Shown here piece after piece: positions 23,401 through 34,440 of a stretch of DNA of 64,000 bases. Within the stretch, counting starts at the first letter, position 1. Every line of letters starts with the position of its first letter. Position numbers and translations under genes: made by a program. Source of the stretch: Symbiodinium natans (taxonomy: Eukaryota > Sar > Dinophyceae > Suessiales > Symbiodiniaceae); the NCBI GenBank assembly GCA_905221605.1, contig CAJNDS010002590.1:683918-747917 (forward strand), written 5' to 3'. The notes below the pieces were generated by a model that worked only from the letters and a program-made list of their open reading frames with translations, was not told where the DNA came from and made no database searches.

Positions 23401-25260
23401 GCGCGCGCGCGCGAGCGAGCGCGAGCACGCGCACAAGCAGGCGCGCGCAAGCAAGCAGGCGCGCGCGCAAGCAAGCAGGCGCGCGCGCAAGCAAGCAGGC
23501 GCGCGCGCAAGCAAGCAGGCGCGCGCGCAAGCAAGCAGGCGCGCGCGCAAGCAAGCAGGCGCGCGCGCAAGCAAGCAGGCGCGCGCGCAAGCAAGCAGGC
23601 GCGCGCGCAAGCAAGCAGGCGCGCGCGCGCAGCAAGCAAGGCAGCGCGCGCAGCGCAAGCAAGCCAGGCGCGCGCGGCGCAGCAAGCAGGCCGCGCGCAG
23701 CCGCAAGCAGCAGGCCCCCCCCCCCCCCCCCGCTGCGCAGGCGCAAGGCAAGCAGCGCGCAGCGCGCAGCAAGCAGGCGCGCGATGCGCAAGCAAGCAGG
23801 CGCTCGCGCGCACGCAAGCAGGCGCTCGCGCGCAAGCGCCGCTCGCTCGGCAAGCCAGCAGGCGCGCGGCAGCTGCAAGCAAGCAGGCGCGCGCGCGCAA
23901 AGCAAGCAGAGGGCGCGCGCTAGCGCAGCAAGCAGGCGCGCGCGCGCAGCAAGCCGGGCGCGCAGCTCGCAAAAGCAAGCAGGCGCGCCGCGCGAAGCAA
24001 GGCAGGCGCGCACGGCGCGCAGCACGCAGGCGCGCGCGCGCAAGCAAGCAGGCGCGCGCATGCGCAAGCAGCAGGCCGCGCTGCGCCACAAGCAAGCATG
24101 CGCGCAGCGCGCAGCAAGCAGTGCCTCGCAGCGCAGCAAAGCAAGCAAGGCGCGCGCGCAAGCAAGCAGCAGGCGCGCTGCGCAAGCAAGCAAGCAGTGC
24201 GCGCGCTCAAGCAAGCCAGCAGCGCGCGCGCAGCAAGCAAAAAAAAGCCAGTCCGCTGCCTCGCAAGCAAGCAAGCAGGCGCGCAGCGCAACAAGCAAGC
24301 AGCGCGCGCGCAAGCAAGCAAGCAGCGTCTCAAGCGCGCAAGCAGCATGCGCATGCGCCCGTCGCAAGCAGCAGCGCTCGAGGCGCGCAAGCACGCAGGC
24401 TCGCGCGCGCAAAAGCAAGCGGCGCGCGCTGCGCAAGCAAGCAGGCGCGCGCCGCGCAAGCAACATGCGCGCGCGCGCAACAAGCAGGCGCGCGCGCAAG
24501 CAAGCAAGGCGCGCGCAGCAAGCAAGCAGGGCCGCGCGCGCGCCAAAAAACAATGCAGCTGCGCGCCGCGCCCGCCCCCCCCACAAAAAAAAAAAGCAAG
24601 CAGGCGCGCGCACGCGCCGAAAAAAGCAAGCATGGCGCGCCGCGCAAAGCAAGCATGCCGCCGCGCGGCGCAAGCAGCAGGCCGCGCCGCGCTCAGCATC
24701 AGGCGCGCGCAAATCGGAAGCAAGCCGGCGCCGCGCGCAAGCCAGGAGGCTCAGCCCCTGCGCAAGCAAGCACGGGGCATGCCGCGCGCAGCGCAGCAAG
24801 CAGGCTGCGCGCGGCTCAAGCACGCAGGCGCGCTCCGCGAAGCACGCAGGCGCGCGCCGCAGCAAGCAGGGCGCGCGCGCAAGCAAGCAGCGCGCTCGCA
24901 AGCAATCAGGCCGCGCGCTGCAAGCAATCGATAGCTCGCGCCGCAAGCAAGCAGGCCGCGCGCGCTAAGCAAGCACCTGCGCGCGGCAAGCAAGCAAGGC
25001 GCGCGCCAAGAGCAGCCGCGCAGCGCAGCAGGCAGGGGCCGCGGCAGCAAGCAGGCGCGCGCGCAAGCACGCATGCGCGCGCGCAAGCAATCGGCGCGGC
25101 GCAAGCAGCAGGGCGCGCACGCAAGCAAGCAGGCGCGCGCGCAAGCAAGCAGGCGCGCGCGCAAGCAAGCAGGCGCGCGCGCAAGCAAGCAGGCGCGCGC
25201 GCAAGCAAGCAGGCGCGCGCGCAAGCAAGCAGGCGCGCGCGCAAGCAAGCAGGCGCGCGC
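23401..25260. repeat. 20-bp minisatellite (GCGCGCGCAAGCAAGCAGGC) and its decayed interior
   Basis: Nine exact tandem units at 23441-23620 and seven at 25121-25260 flank about 1.5 kb of the same two modules, GCGCGC and AAGCAAGCAG, in irregular spacing. A 20-bp unit cycles through all three frames without making stops, so frames of several hundred codons stay open on both strands (Ala/Arg/Lys/Gln on plus; Ala/Cys/Leu/Arg on minus). These are not genes. Exact units at the two edges and decayed ones inside suggest growth or homogenisation at the edges. The alternating GC steps favour Z-DNA. Confidence 0.95.
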
Positions 25261-25289
25261 GTCTCGGCTCTCGCTTCCTGTTTTTACTT

Positions 25290-25490
25290 CTCTTCTGCTT
25301 CCTGTTCATTCTTTTTTTTTGTTATTATTATTTCTTTTGTTTTTCTTGTTTTTTATTTTTTTTCTTCTTCTTGTTCTTCTATTTTTTTCTTCTTCTTTTT
25401 CTTCTTAACTTTTCTTCTTGTTTTGATTCTTCTTCTTCTTTTTCTTCTTCTTCTTTCTTCTTCTTCTTCTTCTTCTTACTGTACTCTTCT
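25290..25490. repeat. TTC/TTTTTC pyrimidine tract
   Basis: T-rich tract with CTTCTT and TTCTTC runs directly after the minisatellite, ending at a short telomere-like stretch (25515-25533). Confidence 0.9.
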
Positions 25491-25649
25491 TTATTACGTC
25501 CCGACTCCCTGCGCTCCCTAAACCCCTAAACCCAAGCCCGAGTTTTAGCTTTCAGACGGCCAGGGCGGCCCGTGCCGCAAGGCCTTTAGATAAGACATAC
25601 GAGAAGCTAGTGGCAGAATGCATTTCTAGTACGAGGCCGCTCTTTCATG

Positions 25650-27290
25650 AAATGGCTCTCGACATGTGGGTGCCTTGTCCAAAACGAGAAGGAGGTGAAG
25701 AGGAGTGTCTTCTAGTAAAGAGAAGCACAGCCAGCAGAGGCCCGGCCGTTCATGATGACAAAAACTGTTTTTAGAGGGGGGCGATATATTTCCAATAAAA
25801 GAAAGCAATACATAGAGCTTTCTTTGTGGATCATTATGAGTATCAGAAGCTAAAGTACTTCGTGGTAGCGACCGAAGTATAACATTATTACCGTGCGGCC
25901 AACTTCATTCTCATAATTAGAATGATTTTAATGCGACTTTATAATGTAGCGAAGTGAAAGCATGAAAGCGCATTAAAAGTATGAACGAAACCACTACAAC
26001 TATAACATAATTACGGTGGGCAAAAAGCCCCTTAAAAATACTACATTACAAGTTTACGCATGAATTTAGTATATTTAATGTGGACGTTTTGCACGGGCTA
26101 GTAAATTTAATAAGAAAATCGCGCGTTCTTTCACGCCTTGAATTTTATTTATGAAATTAGCCCGTTAATAATATTATATTGTATGTCCTGCAAAAGACCC
26201 ACTAAAACTACTGTATTTCGCTGGGTCTTTTAGCGAGTACCAGGACACGGCTTATGATTGAGGATTTTTTCAGTAGAAATCTCTTGTTTACTTCGTTCAA
26301 TCGCTAATTTAATTTAGTTCACACACTACGTTCCTTGCATTCACTTCGTTTGTAATTATAACGCTCTATCACTTCGTAGTAATATAATAAGGGAGCGAAA
26401 CGAACCCCCTTTATAAGAATATTTGCGTATACGCGTGAATTATATTACAAGTATGCGCAAATAGAATCAAAAAGGGCCCATTCACTTCGTCTTCTCACGC
26501 TCGAAATTGAATAAATGAATGCATGAACGAAGTGAATGTTAAGAGCCCTGTAAAAAGACCTTAATTTTGGGCTCTTTGCTGCTGTACGCGCCCTTTTACT
26601 CACTGTATGCTTTCACCTCTGGGTCTAGGAATAATCATTAGGTCGCTCACTCGTTCACTCACTTAATTCATGCACAAGTTTATAATTTAGTTTCGTTTTC
26701 TCGTCTACGCGGTTCGCAAGCTCACTGTAATAATAAGAAAGAACCGCATGAAGGAAGTCATGACACGTGAATACTAAAACCGCGGGCCGTTCATTGCGCT
26801 CGTTTCTCTCGCTTATTCACTTCACTTTCTAGGAGTTAACCTGTGATAGAATACGCCCGTCCCACGAAAACCCCAATTAAAATCATGCGTCACGCACCCT
26901 TTTCACTCCCGTGTTTCCAATATTTTTCAATAGGAGTTCTCGTTTACACGGTTAATCCTGGTTTCGTTCATAATGTTCTTTGTGCCGTGTTTTCGTTCTG
27001 TTCATTCAGTACATTACGCACTTCATCACATTATTCTCTTCATACTATATTACCGGGCAAAAAAAAAGACTCTTTACATGCCCGGTTTATATAGAGAAGA
27101 GAATAATGTGTAAAAGCCCTAATTTTCCACTTGAATTTCATGCGTCATTTTATTCCTCATAAATTCAATTGAAAATTGTAAGGATATTGAATTAACGGGC
27201 CAAAAGCAATAGTAATATAGGCCCGTAATAATAGTAAAATCCCCCCATTTCGTTCATTTCATATGGCCTGTTTCGTGCTAAAAAGCAATA
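25650..27290. other. AT-rich island, right part, with palindromic CACTTCGTTC/GAACGAAGTG words
   Basis: AT-rich DNA with many copies, in both orientations, of short words containing ACTTCGTT, CTAGGAGTT and CGTTCATT. The sequence CCCCCCATTTCGTTCATT occurs at 27241 and also at about 21714 in the left part. No long open frame or known RNA was found. The texture resembles intergenic DNA of repeat-rich algal organelle genomes, so an organelle-derived insertion is possible, but no organelle gene is present to prove it. Confidence 0.65.
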
Positions 27291-28850
27291 TTAGAAATAT
27301 GATAGTAGTAGTTAGACCTGAACTCCGCACTCTGAACGCCGACCATGGCCTGGGCGCGGAAACGCAGGCAACAGGCATCGGAGCAAGCCAGCCATACATC
27401 CGCCTCTGCCCTGCAAACAGTTTCGAATGTCTTGGACTGCAGGGTTGGGGGTGGGGGGGGGGGGGGCTTGCAAGTATACTCACCCTCCAGTCCATGTAGT
27501 GCAGGGACACGGTTGTTCAGGACTTGAGCCCTGGCCTGTGCGGTTTGCGGGCCTCAAGGGTGCCTTACCAAAGTTCGACACAAACTTTACTAGACTGGCA
27601 ACAGGCATGAAGCATGACTCCTCATCAACTCTAGGTCCTACCGGCCCTCCAAGTGGAGTAAACACAACAGGGGTGCCTCGCAGACTGCCCACCTGTCGGC
27701 TACTCGCTTCTCATGCAGACGGCGCGCCGACGGACGCAGCGGCGGTGGCACCGAACTTATGGCCTTCGCAGCATGCGGCAGGATCGTGAGGAAATTGGGC
27801 AAACATCTTGCTGATGGCTGGCCCTCAGTCACCCCTTACTTAGCTATACTTAGCTATACTCAGCTTGCCCTTCAGCCTTGCCAGCGCGAGAGAGTTCAGG
27901 GATCAGTGTCTGTCATTCGGTCAATCCTGGTCAGCCAAGGCTCTTGTTTCTCTAACCGGAGCAATGTTTGCGATGTTCCCCGGCTTGGGCACTTAGCGAA
28001 TTTCCTCAGAAACCACTACCAGGAAAGCGAGACCTGGCCCAGGGCAACTGAATTTTAGGTACATCGCCTCGCAACTAGGCTCTTTACTAAAGACTTCACT
28101 GCTGACCTCTCATGGATTTAGCCAACATTGGCCAGTCAAGGACGTAAATTTACCGCTACAAGCAAGCCTGACATCCGAAGCCAACTGATTGTGCTAGCTT
28201 GGAAGGCACAGTGACCCTGAACCAGCTCAGGACTCGACATTCTCGAGGTCTGCTTCCTGAATACAAGGACGCGGTGCCAATGTCAGATGCTAACAAAAGT
28301 TCGCATCCAGAACTTGGCGAGGGCAAGGTGCAGCCGATGTCGATTTGTAGGTTACTTGTCTCTCCCGGACCTACCCCGGTGAGTATGGCAACTTCAGATA
28401 AATTGCCGCGCCTTCCTCACCTCCTCCATCAGCTGGACCACCTCCGCTGGTGGCCACGTGTGGAATGACTCCACCTGCCGCCAGGACAGATCCTACAGGC
28501 ATACCCTGAAGCCCATAATGAAGACAATTGAGACCTCTTGCCTGCGACGCGCTGTCGCATGGGGATGTCGAAGCCCTCGGTCTCATGTTCAGAATCAGAA
28601 GGCATGCAAGAGCAACCCCACAACCTAACCCCTGTAAGCGCCCCTCGACCCAAAAAAAAGAAAATGCAAAACAAAACGAAGCCCCACAAGCTCACCCACA
28701 TCCAGCCGCTGAGTCTGCGGCTCCTCGGGCACAGGCTCACGTCTTTCGCCCTGGCATCGCAGAGCTGCAGGCATGCAACGACGTAGTCCCGCCCGCGAAA
28801 ACTGTCCACCCCTCCCAACCCCAAAGGAGGAATCCTTCCAAATGACGTTC
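27291..28850. other. No gene recognised
   Basis: Contains a G-run near 27457. A direct doubling of TTAGCTATAC lies near 27839-27859. Several minus-strand frames (for example 28371-28586) are not distinctive enough to call. Confidence 0.45.
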
Positions 28851-29139
28851 TGCACTGCGACTTGCGATGATCAACTACGTCTACATTCTGTACTTTTTGT
28901 CCTTGAGAATGGATGGAGGTGTCTGGAGCTACAAGCGCAAGAACCGTATAGAATCAGAGTTGTGCCCGTCAGTAATTGCTCAATTTTGGGTGTAGGGTCT
29001 ATAAGGATCTAGAGCGTAGGAGCCCTGGATTCCCCGGATTTCGGCTTCCAGGTTTTGTTCAGGAAAATAGTAGCACTAGCGCCTCACCGGCGGACTACGA
29101 GCAGAAGTACCCAGGTGTCAGGACAGCAATGCTACCCTC

Positions 29140-29957
29140 TTGGAGCTCTAATCTTTGGCCTGTACAGTGCAGCAGGGGTCTGCCAACGACGGAGGACCCA
29201 GGAAAGATACTGCAGCCCCTTCTGGTGCTGGATGTTATTGACTGTGCATGCAACACACAACTTGCTGAAGGTCCCAATCTGATCCCACACAGTTGCGTCC
29301 TCCTCCGATGGCAAACGCGTCGATGATGTACCCATGTCGCGCCGCCTACAGCATCCAAAGAAATAGCCAAAAACAAGGAACTTTCAAGAGTGAACCCTGC
29401 AAATCCTAGCCACAAAACCTCACCAACCGACCCGACACCACCTGCTTGTCCGTGCTCGTGCAAGCCGTGCTTCCTTTTGGCGTGCCCTTCGCCTCTGTTT
29501 TGGTGCGCTTCTGTTTGTTTGGGCACGCTGTTGGCCTGTTTGTTTGTTTGAGTTGCTTTGGTACGCACGATATGCACTTTGCTTCCTTTTGATGCGCCTT
29601 TTGCTGTTCTGTTTTGTGGTAGATGTGGCGATCAGATCCTGCAAGAACCAGTCACATGGTGACGTTTCAAGCAGCACCCTACAACTTTGCCAAAGTCTCC
29701 GACCTTGCCAGATGCTCCGGGGAGACCTGCGCAGTCTGCGCTCGCCTCGTTCGGAAGTGTCCACTGGTCCACACGGCGGCAAGAATCCACAAGGGGCTGA
29801 CGGCATCTGGTACGCGGCGATCCAGTGCAGGAACCTCAGCACGGCGAACTGCAACTCGTGGACAAAAAGCATGAAAATGCCCCGCTTGGTGAGATCTGGC
29901 TTGGGCCACGTGCCAGTGATCGTCCCCACAGCAATCATCACGATCCTGAGGATCTAG
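29140..29957 (-). CDS. Exon-like segments of an unrecognised, partly hydrophobic protein
   Basis: Two minus-strand segments look coding. At about 29780-29957, after a CTCAG acceptor, a hydrophobic stretch reads IVMIAVGTITGTW, then FMLFVHELQFAVLRFLHWIA, a possible membrane helix, and ends near CGFLPPCGPVD. At about 29140-29310 a Cys-containing segment reads WDQIGTFSKLCVACTVNNIQ, then LQYLSWVLRRW. The sequence between them (29500-29640) is simple T/G-rich DNA and probably intronic. No family was recognised, and joining phases were not established. Confidence 0.4.
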
Positions 29958-30525
29958 TGTTTGTGGGCCTTTTTGGCTGTGAACGGGGTGGCGTGGGGCT
30001 AAATTCCCGTAGCACTTCGAGGCACAGAATGCAACGACGGCAAACAAGGGTTGATTGAGCCAGAGCAGAGCATCACGAAGGTGGAGCCGGGATGGGCAGG
30101 GCACAGGCAGCTGCAAGCTGTGGTTAGTAATCTTAACAAGCCGAGAAGTCAGCATAATTGAGCCCTACACCGCGGCAATCCCCCGAAGTTGAAGGGCTTG
30201 AGGATCCAGGTTTTGCGACGATCTGGGGTTGAGAAAAGACCCGAGCCCAGCAAACTTTTAGTGTTAGGGAGACTACGGAACTATGCTGATAATGAATTTA
30301 GACGTTGACAGTATGTCTCCAATGGTCAGAAGTGTTTGCTAGGGAAGCGACGCCTACCGTGAGAAACTTTGAAACCCTCGGTCAATACAACACAAGTCAC
30401 AAGTCACGAGCATCTGCTTGTGGGCTCCATGCGGGATGCACATACTGCGGAATCCCCCATGCTTCCTCGATCTGCATTGTGCAGGTGTTGCCTGAAGCCC
30501 CTTCAAACCCCTAAAGAAGAAAAAC

Positions 30526-32583
30526 AAATCCCTGCCGCCGAGGGCCGTGCCACCACGCGCTGCTGGGGCGGCTTAAACCTTCGCTATTCCCAATGGATGT
30601 CTTTTGGGGTCTATAGGGCTTTCTAGGGTTTATAGGGGTGTATAAGGCTTATAGGGTTTAGAGTTTATAGGTTTGTATAGAGGTGAGAGTTTAAGGGTTC
30701 AGGGTTCAAGGGTGGGTTCTGAGATGGGAAACCTGGCTGCCGCAAAGGGCCACTTTGGATTGATCCCGCACATTGGGATGTTGGTGGTGGAGGGATTCGG
30801 GGTTGTAGGGTCTGGGGGTCCTGCACATGGCACTGCCAGCGGAAGTAAGTGTAGGCTTTCGGGTTCATACGCGCCTAGCCCCCAAACCCTGCACGCTCAA
30901 CCTGAGGCACGGGCAATGCTCGGCCCTTCTGACTCCATTCGTAGTCGGACTAGCAGGCGGTGACGTGCACAGGGCAGCTAGGGTGAGAGGGATTGTGATG
31001 ATCGGGTTTTGAACTTTTGGACCTGAAGCATAGGGGACAGGGGCAGAGAGCACGTATTCATACGGTAACATCCCAACAAGTTGACAATGACTCCATGGAT
31101 CTCGATGGCCTTTTCTTACCCCTAAAGCCTACACCCTGCAGTTACTTAAGCTGTGAGTGCCACCCCCCCCCCCCATCCCATTGGTCTTCAACCCCTAACT
31201 ATCAGACCCGAAAACACCCGACCCTCAGCCCTAAATCCCAAAACCAAACCCCAAGACCCCTAAACCCCTCAAACCCCAAACCCTGTAAACCCTTACACTT
31301 AAAGCCCAGGCTGCGCCTCGAAAAGCTCCGACAGTCGCGAGAGCTCCGAGCCCCCGAGCGCCAGGACGTCCTTGTCAGCACGATTGGGGTGGTTTAGGGT
31401 TTGGGGGACCAGGGTTTAGGGTTCAGGGTTTAGGAGGGGACGAGTATAACTTCTTACGATTACCATGATGCTGATGATGACGAAGAAGAATAATAAGAGG
31501 ATGATGACGATGATGATGATGGTGACGATGACGACAACGATGATGATGACGACAACGATGATGATGACGATGACGATGACGATGACGATGGTGATGGTGA
31601 TGATGGTGATGATGATGATGAGGAGGAGTCATCTTGCCATCTGCTTTTTTGCGACTGTTTTGTTACTACTATGGTTAGAACATTGCGGTTAGTAGTGTTT
31701 TGTTGTTCTTAACAAGGACGACCATGACCACGACAATCATAGTGACTTTTGTTACCCATACAAAGCTGTGATTCAGGTAGCCCCTGAGGATATCACTGAG
31801 GATATTCTTGAGGTTTTGGTTGAGGTTCTTGTCACGGATTCTTACGATAAAAAAACAACCTTGCACACCCCGCACCCCCAATGAGGGTGTCTGATCTACC
31901 CTAAGCGTGGGCTGTGCAGGCGATTGCTTGTGTGCATCAGGATGCGTATGCACATCCCAAAACCACATGGGGGTTAGGGATGTTCAAGATATTTCGACAA
32001 AGTTCCACGTGCCAAAAGACCCGCCTTGGAGCTCAACGAGTACTTAATGTCGTTGGCCTGGCAGGCCGAAGGAAAGGTCGTCACGTCCCCCGCCAGCACA
32101 AACCATCAGTTTAGCACGGTAGCTCTTACAGCAACCAAGCGAGGGCGGCAGCTTTCTGATGACGGATCCGCCACTCCAGGCTAATGTCCGTGACAGGCCT
32201 CCACGAAGGCTTGGCCGAGCTTGAAAGCCGCCTCCAGGAACACCTTCTTGCTTCATTTGGGTCGTTCTGCGTCCCCCAAATCCCCTAAGCCCTCTCAAAG
32301 CTTTAAACGAAGCCTGGACAAAATCAGGCAACGCCACGCGGTAAGCAGGCTAACTGCCACACATAATCCCATGATGAAGACCATGAGAAGCTTCAACCGC
32401 CACCGAAAATTGTCGATTAACATCTATGCACATCCGAAAGCCCGCACGCAGGGCAAGCCTTGCTGGTCATGGCACGGACGAAAGCGATGTTCGTGCGTGT
32501 GGATTTGAAGCGTTCTTTTCTCGTTGGGCTGCTGCTCTATCTTGGTCGTTTGGGGCCCAGGTCATGCATGGAACCTCTGACGG
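30526..32583. repeat. Segmental duplication, copy B
   Basis: Direct-orientation copy of 16658-18556. Compared with copy A it has about 45 extra bases near 31115-31160 and about 0.3 kb of telomere-like and ATG/ACG repeat DNA near 31390-31700. A 21-bp in-frame deletion removes most of the cyclophilin-like VFLDIDIDGE segment (32230-32255). Its position 14 kb away suggests a local duplication followed by decay of copy B. Confidence 0.9.
31465..31630. repeat. ATG/ACG trinucleotide repeat
   Basis: GATGATGACGATGACGATG-type array inside duplication copy B only. It opens a Met/Thr frame on plus and a His/Arg frame on minus; neither is considered a gene. Confidence 0.9.
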
Positions 32584-32999
32584 CAAGAGAAGGTCGATCG
32601 ATGCCCAGAAGCTCGGCTACTCGGTCAAGTTGGCATGTGCATCGTGCTTCGGCGTGAGACTCTGCAAAGCTGCTGCCGGGTCTACCAATTCCACGCTGCG
32701 TCAGGATGAACTCACACACACACACATCACTCTCAAACCGCAGATCCTCATAAATCAGCGCCCAAGGCCAGTCATTTTCAATCCACAGACTGAATGGCAC
32801 CGAATGAAGCGGGGAGCAGACCCATGCTTGGCCCCGCAGAGTCCTGGCAGGTGGATCATGAATCATGGTGACTATGGGTGACCAAGACCAATCAAGGGGC
32901 TGGCGGGGGGGGGGGTTCAAGTCCACGACAACGGTCCGAGCTCACCCACGACCTTTTGAGTCCCTTTTGGATGTTTTCACTGTGCCTGCCAGCGCTTGA

Positions 33000-33860
33000 G
33001 GCATTCTTCCCTTCATTTTCAGAAACAACACAATAACAGGCTCATCCACGACCACGACAGCCGGATTCCGCCTGCCAAAGTTTCCGACTGTCGAGGTTTT
33101 TTAAGGTCATCGTGATTCTCAACATGCGACATAAGAGGCACCTGTCGACATAAGTGAAAACAGGCTCTGCGTTCCAGAGGGCTCCCAGTACATGTGTACT
33201 GGAGAACGCCCAAAACCCATGAAGTTATGCGCCCGCCGCGGAAGAAGCAGTTCGAAAGCACTGCGCCCACAACGAAAAATTAGTCGAAAGTAGCCCCTTG
33301 ACAAGAAGCGCTGAAGCACTGTTCCCGCCACGATAAACGACGTAAGTTTTCCGTAAAAACAGCTCCGCTCGATCATAAATGAAACCTTTCTGGCGGCCGA
33401 TTCTGGCGGGAAGCAAGAACCTCAAAGTAGCACGCCTGCCACGGAAAACGACTCGCGCGGTCGTGGACAAACCTCCGACCCTAAGTCATCGCACGCGCGC
33501 AAGCATCTCCAATCTTCCGAACCGGAGTCAAGCAATCGGGGCTTCGGGACAAAAACCCAACCGGGGGGGGGCGACTTTAGGCGCACACCACTTCAGGAAC
33601 CTTGACTTCTCACGTCATGCCTTGTCGCTGGCCCATCGCGTCATCTGGGCCAGCACCTCGGGGAGGCAATTGAAGAGCGCAAGATATCATTCATCGTCCA
33701 CACGTTCAGTACTAGCAAGCTACCTTTGTTCAAACCTATCCTTGCCGAGCTGCTGTCAGGAAGCGGGTAGACCACGAAAAGCGACGAAAACGGCGCCGAA
33801 CCTGGCACTCCACAATCCTAAACAGCTCTGTACGCTTCCGCGTAAGCACAGCGCCCGTCC
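33000..33860. other. Non-coding flank of the foldback element with a diverged short repeat
   Basis: A word of the form GCACTGnnCCCnCnACGA is repeated loosely near 33257, 33314 and 33429, each followed by an AAAACGAC-like segment. No gene was recognised. Confidence 0.4.
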
Positions 33861-34440
33861 CTACTTGGAATGCCCGGTTTTTGCTAACTAGTTAGCAGAG
33901 TTAACAAAGTTAACTACTTTTTGCTAACTGGTTATAGCTAGCTAACCGACTTAGTTTTTCAGTGTTTAATGAAGTACAACATATGCGAAAGCCTATATAT
34001 ACAAGCCTCAACAAACATGCATAGACCATGTTCGTTCCTATGCCACGCAACGACGAATTGCAGCGAAATAAGGAATATGTTCAAACTCGTAATAAGATTT
34101 AACAGAGAAACGAATTACCGAAATTATGAAAACTAAAAAACCATCAGGAAGAAAACGTGGTGGAACATCAAATATGATATGGTGAATTGTAAAATCGTTA
34201 TGCCTATGACTGATGACAATACTAAATAATGATTTAGTTATATTATTAAATCATTGTTGTCGTTACTATTTTATATGAGTGAAAAGCAACAAACCATTAA
34301 TGATGTTGATTTTGATAGGGTGGTTTTCAGGAGTAAATCCAGAACACTAGTAGAAGCACGGGAGAAGGACAAAACTACAAGAATGGGCGATGTTAACGAG
34401 CTTTTTAGAAAGACTGTTGAGCAAACAAGAAAGCCTGTAG

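Noticed and set aside
23441-25260. Possible CRISPR array
   Set aside because: The 20-bp units are directly adjacent with no spacers, no cas genes are present, and the genome is eukaryotic in style.
23080-25521. 813-codon plus-strand frame and 671-codon minus-strand frame across the minisatellite
   Set aside because: A 20-bp unit without stops in any phase keeps both strands open; composition is only that of the repeat (Ala/Arg/Lys/Gln or Cys/Leu/Ala).
31423-31692. His-rich and Met/Thr-rich frames
   Set aside because: Direct products of the ATG/ACG trinucleotide array, absent from the paralogous segment.
33379-33891. 170-codon plus-strand frame beside the foldback element
   Set aside because: Ser/Arg/Pro-rich without domain or coding texture, and the region consists of diverged short repeats.
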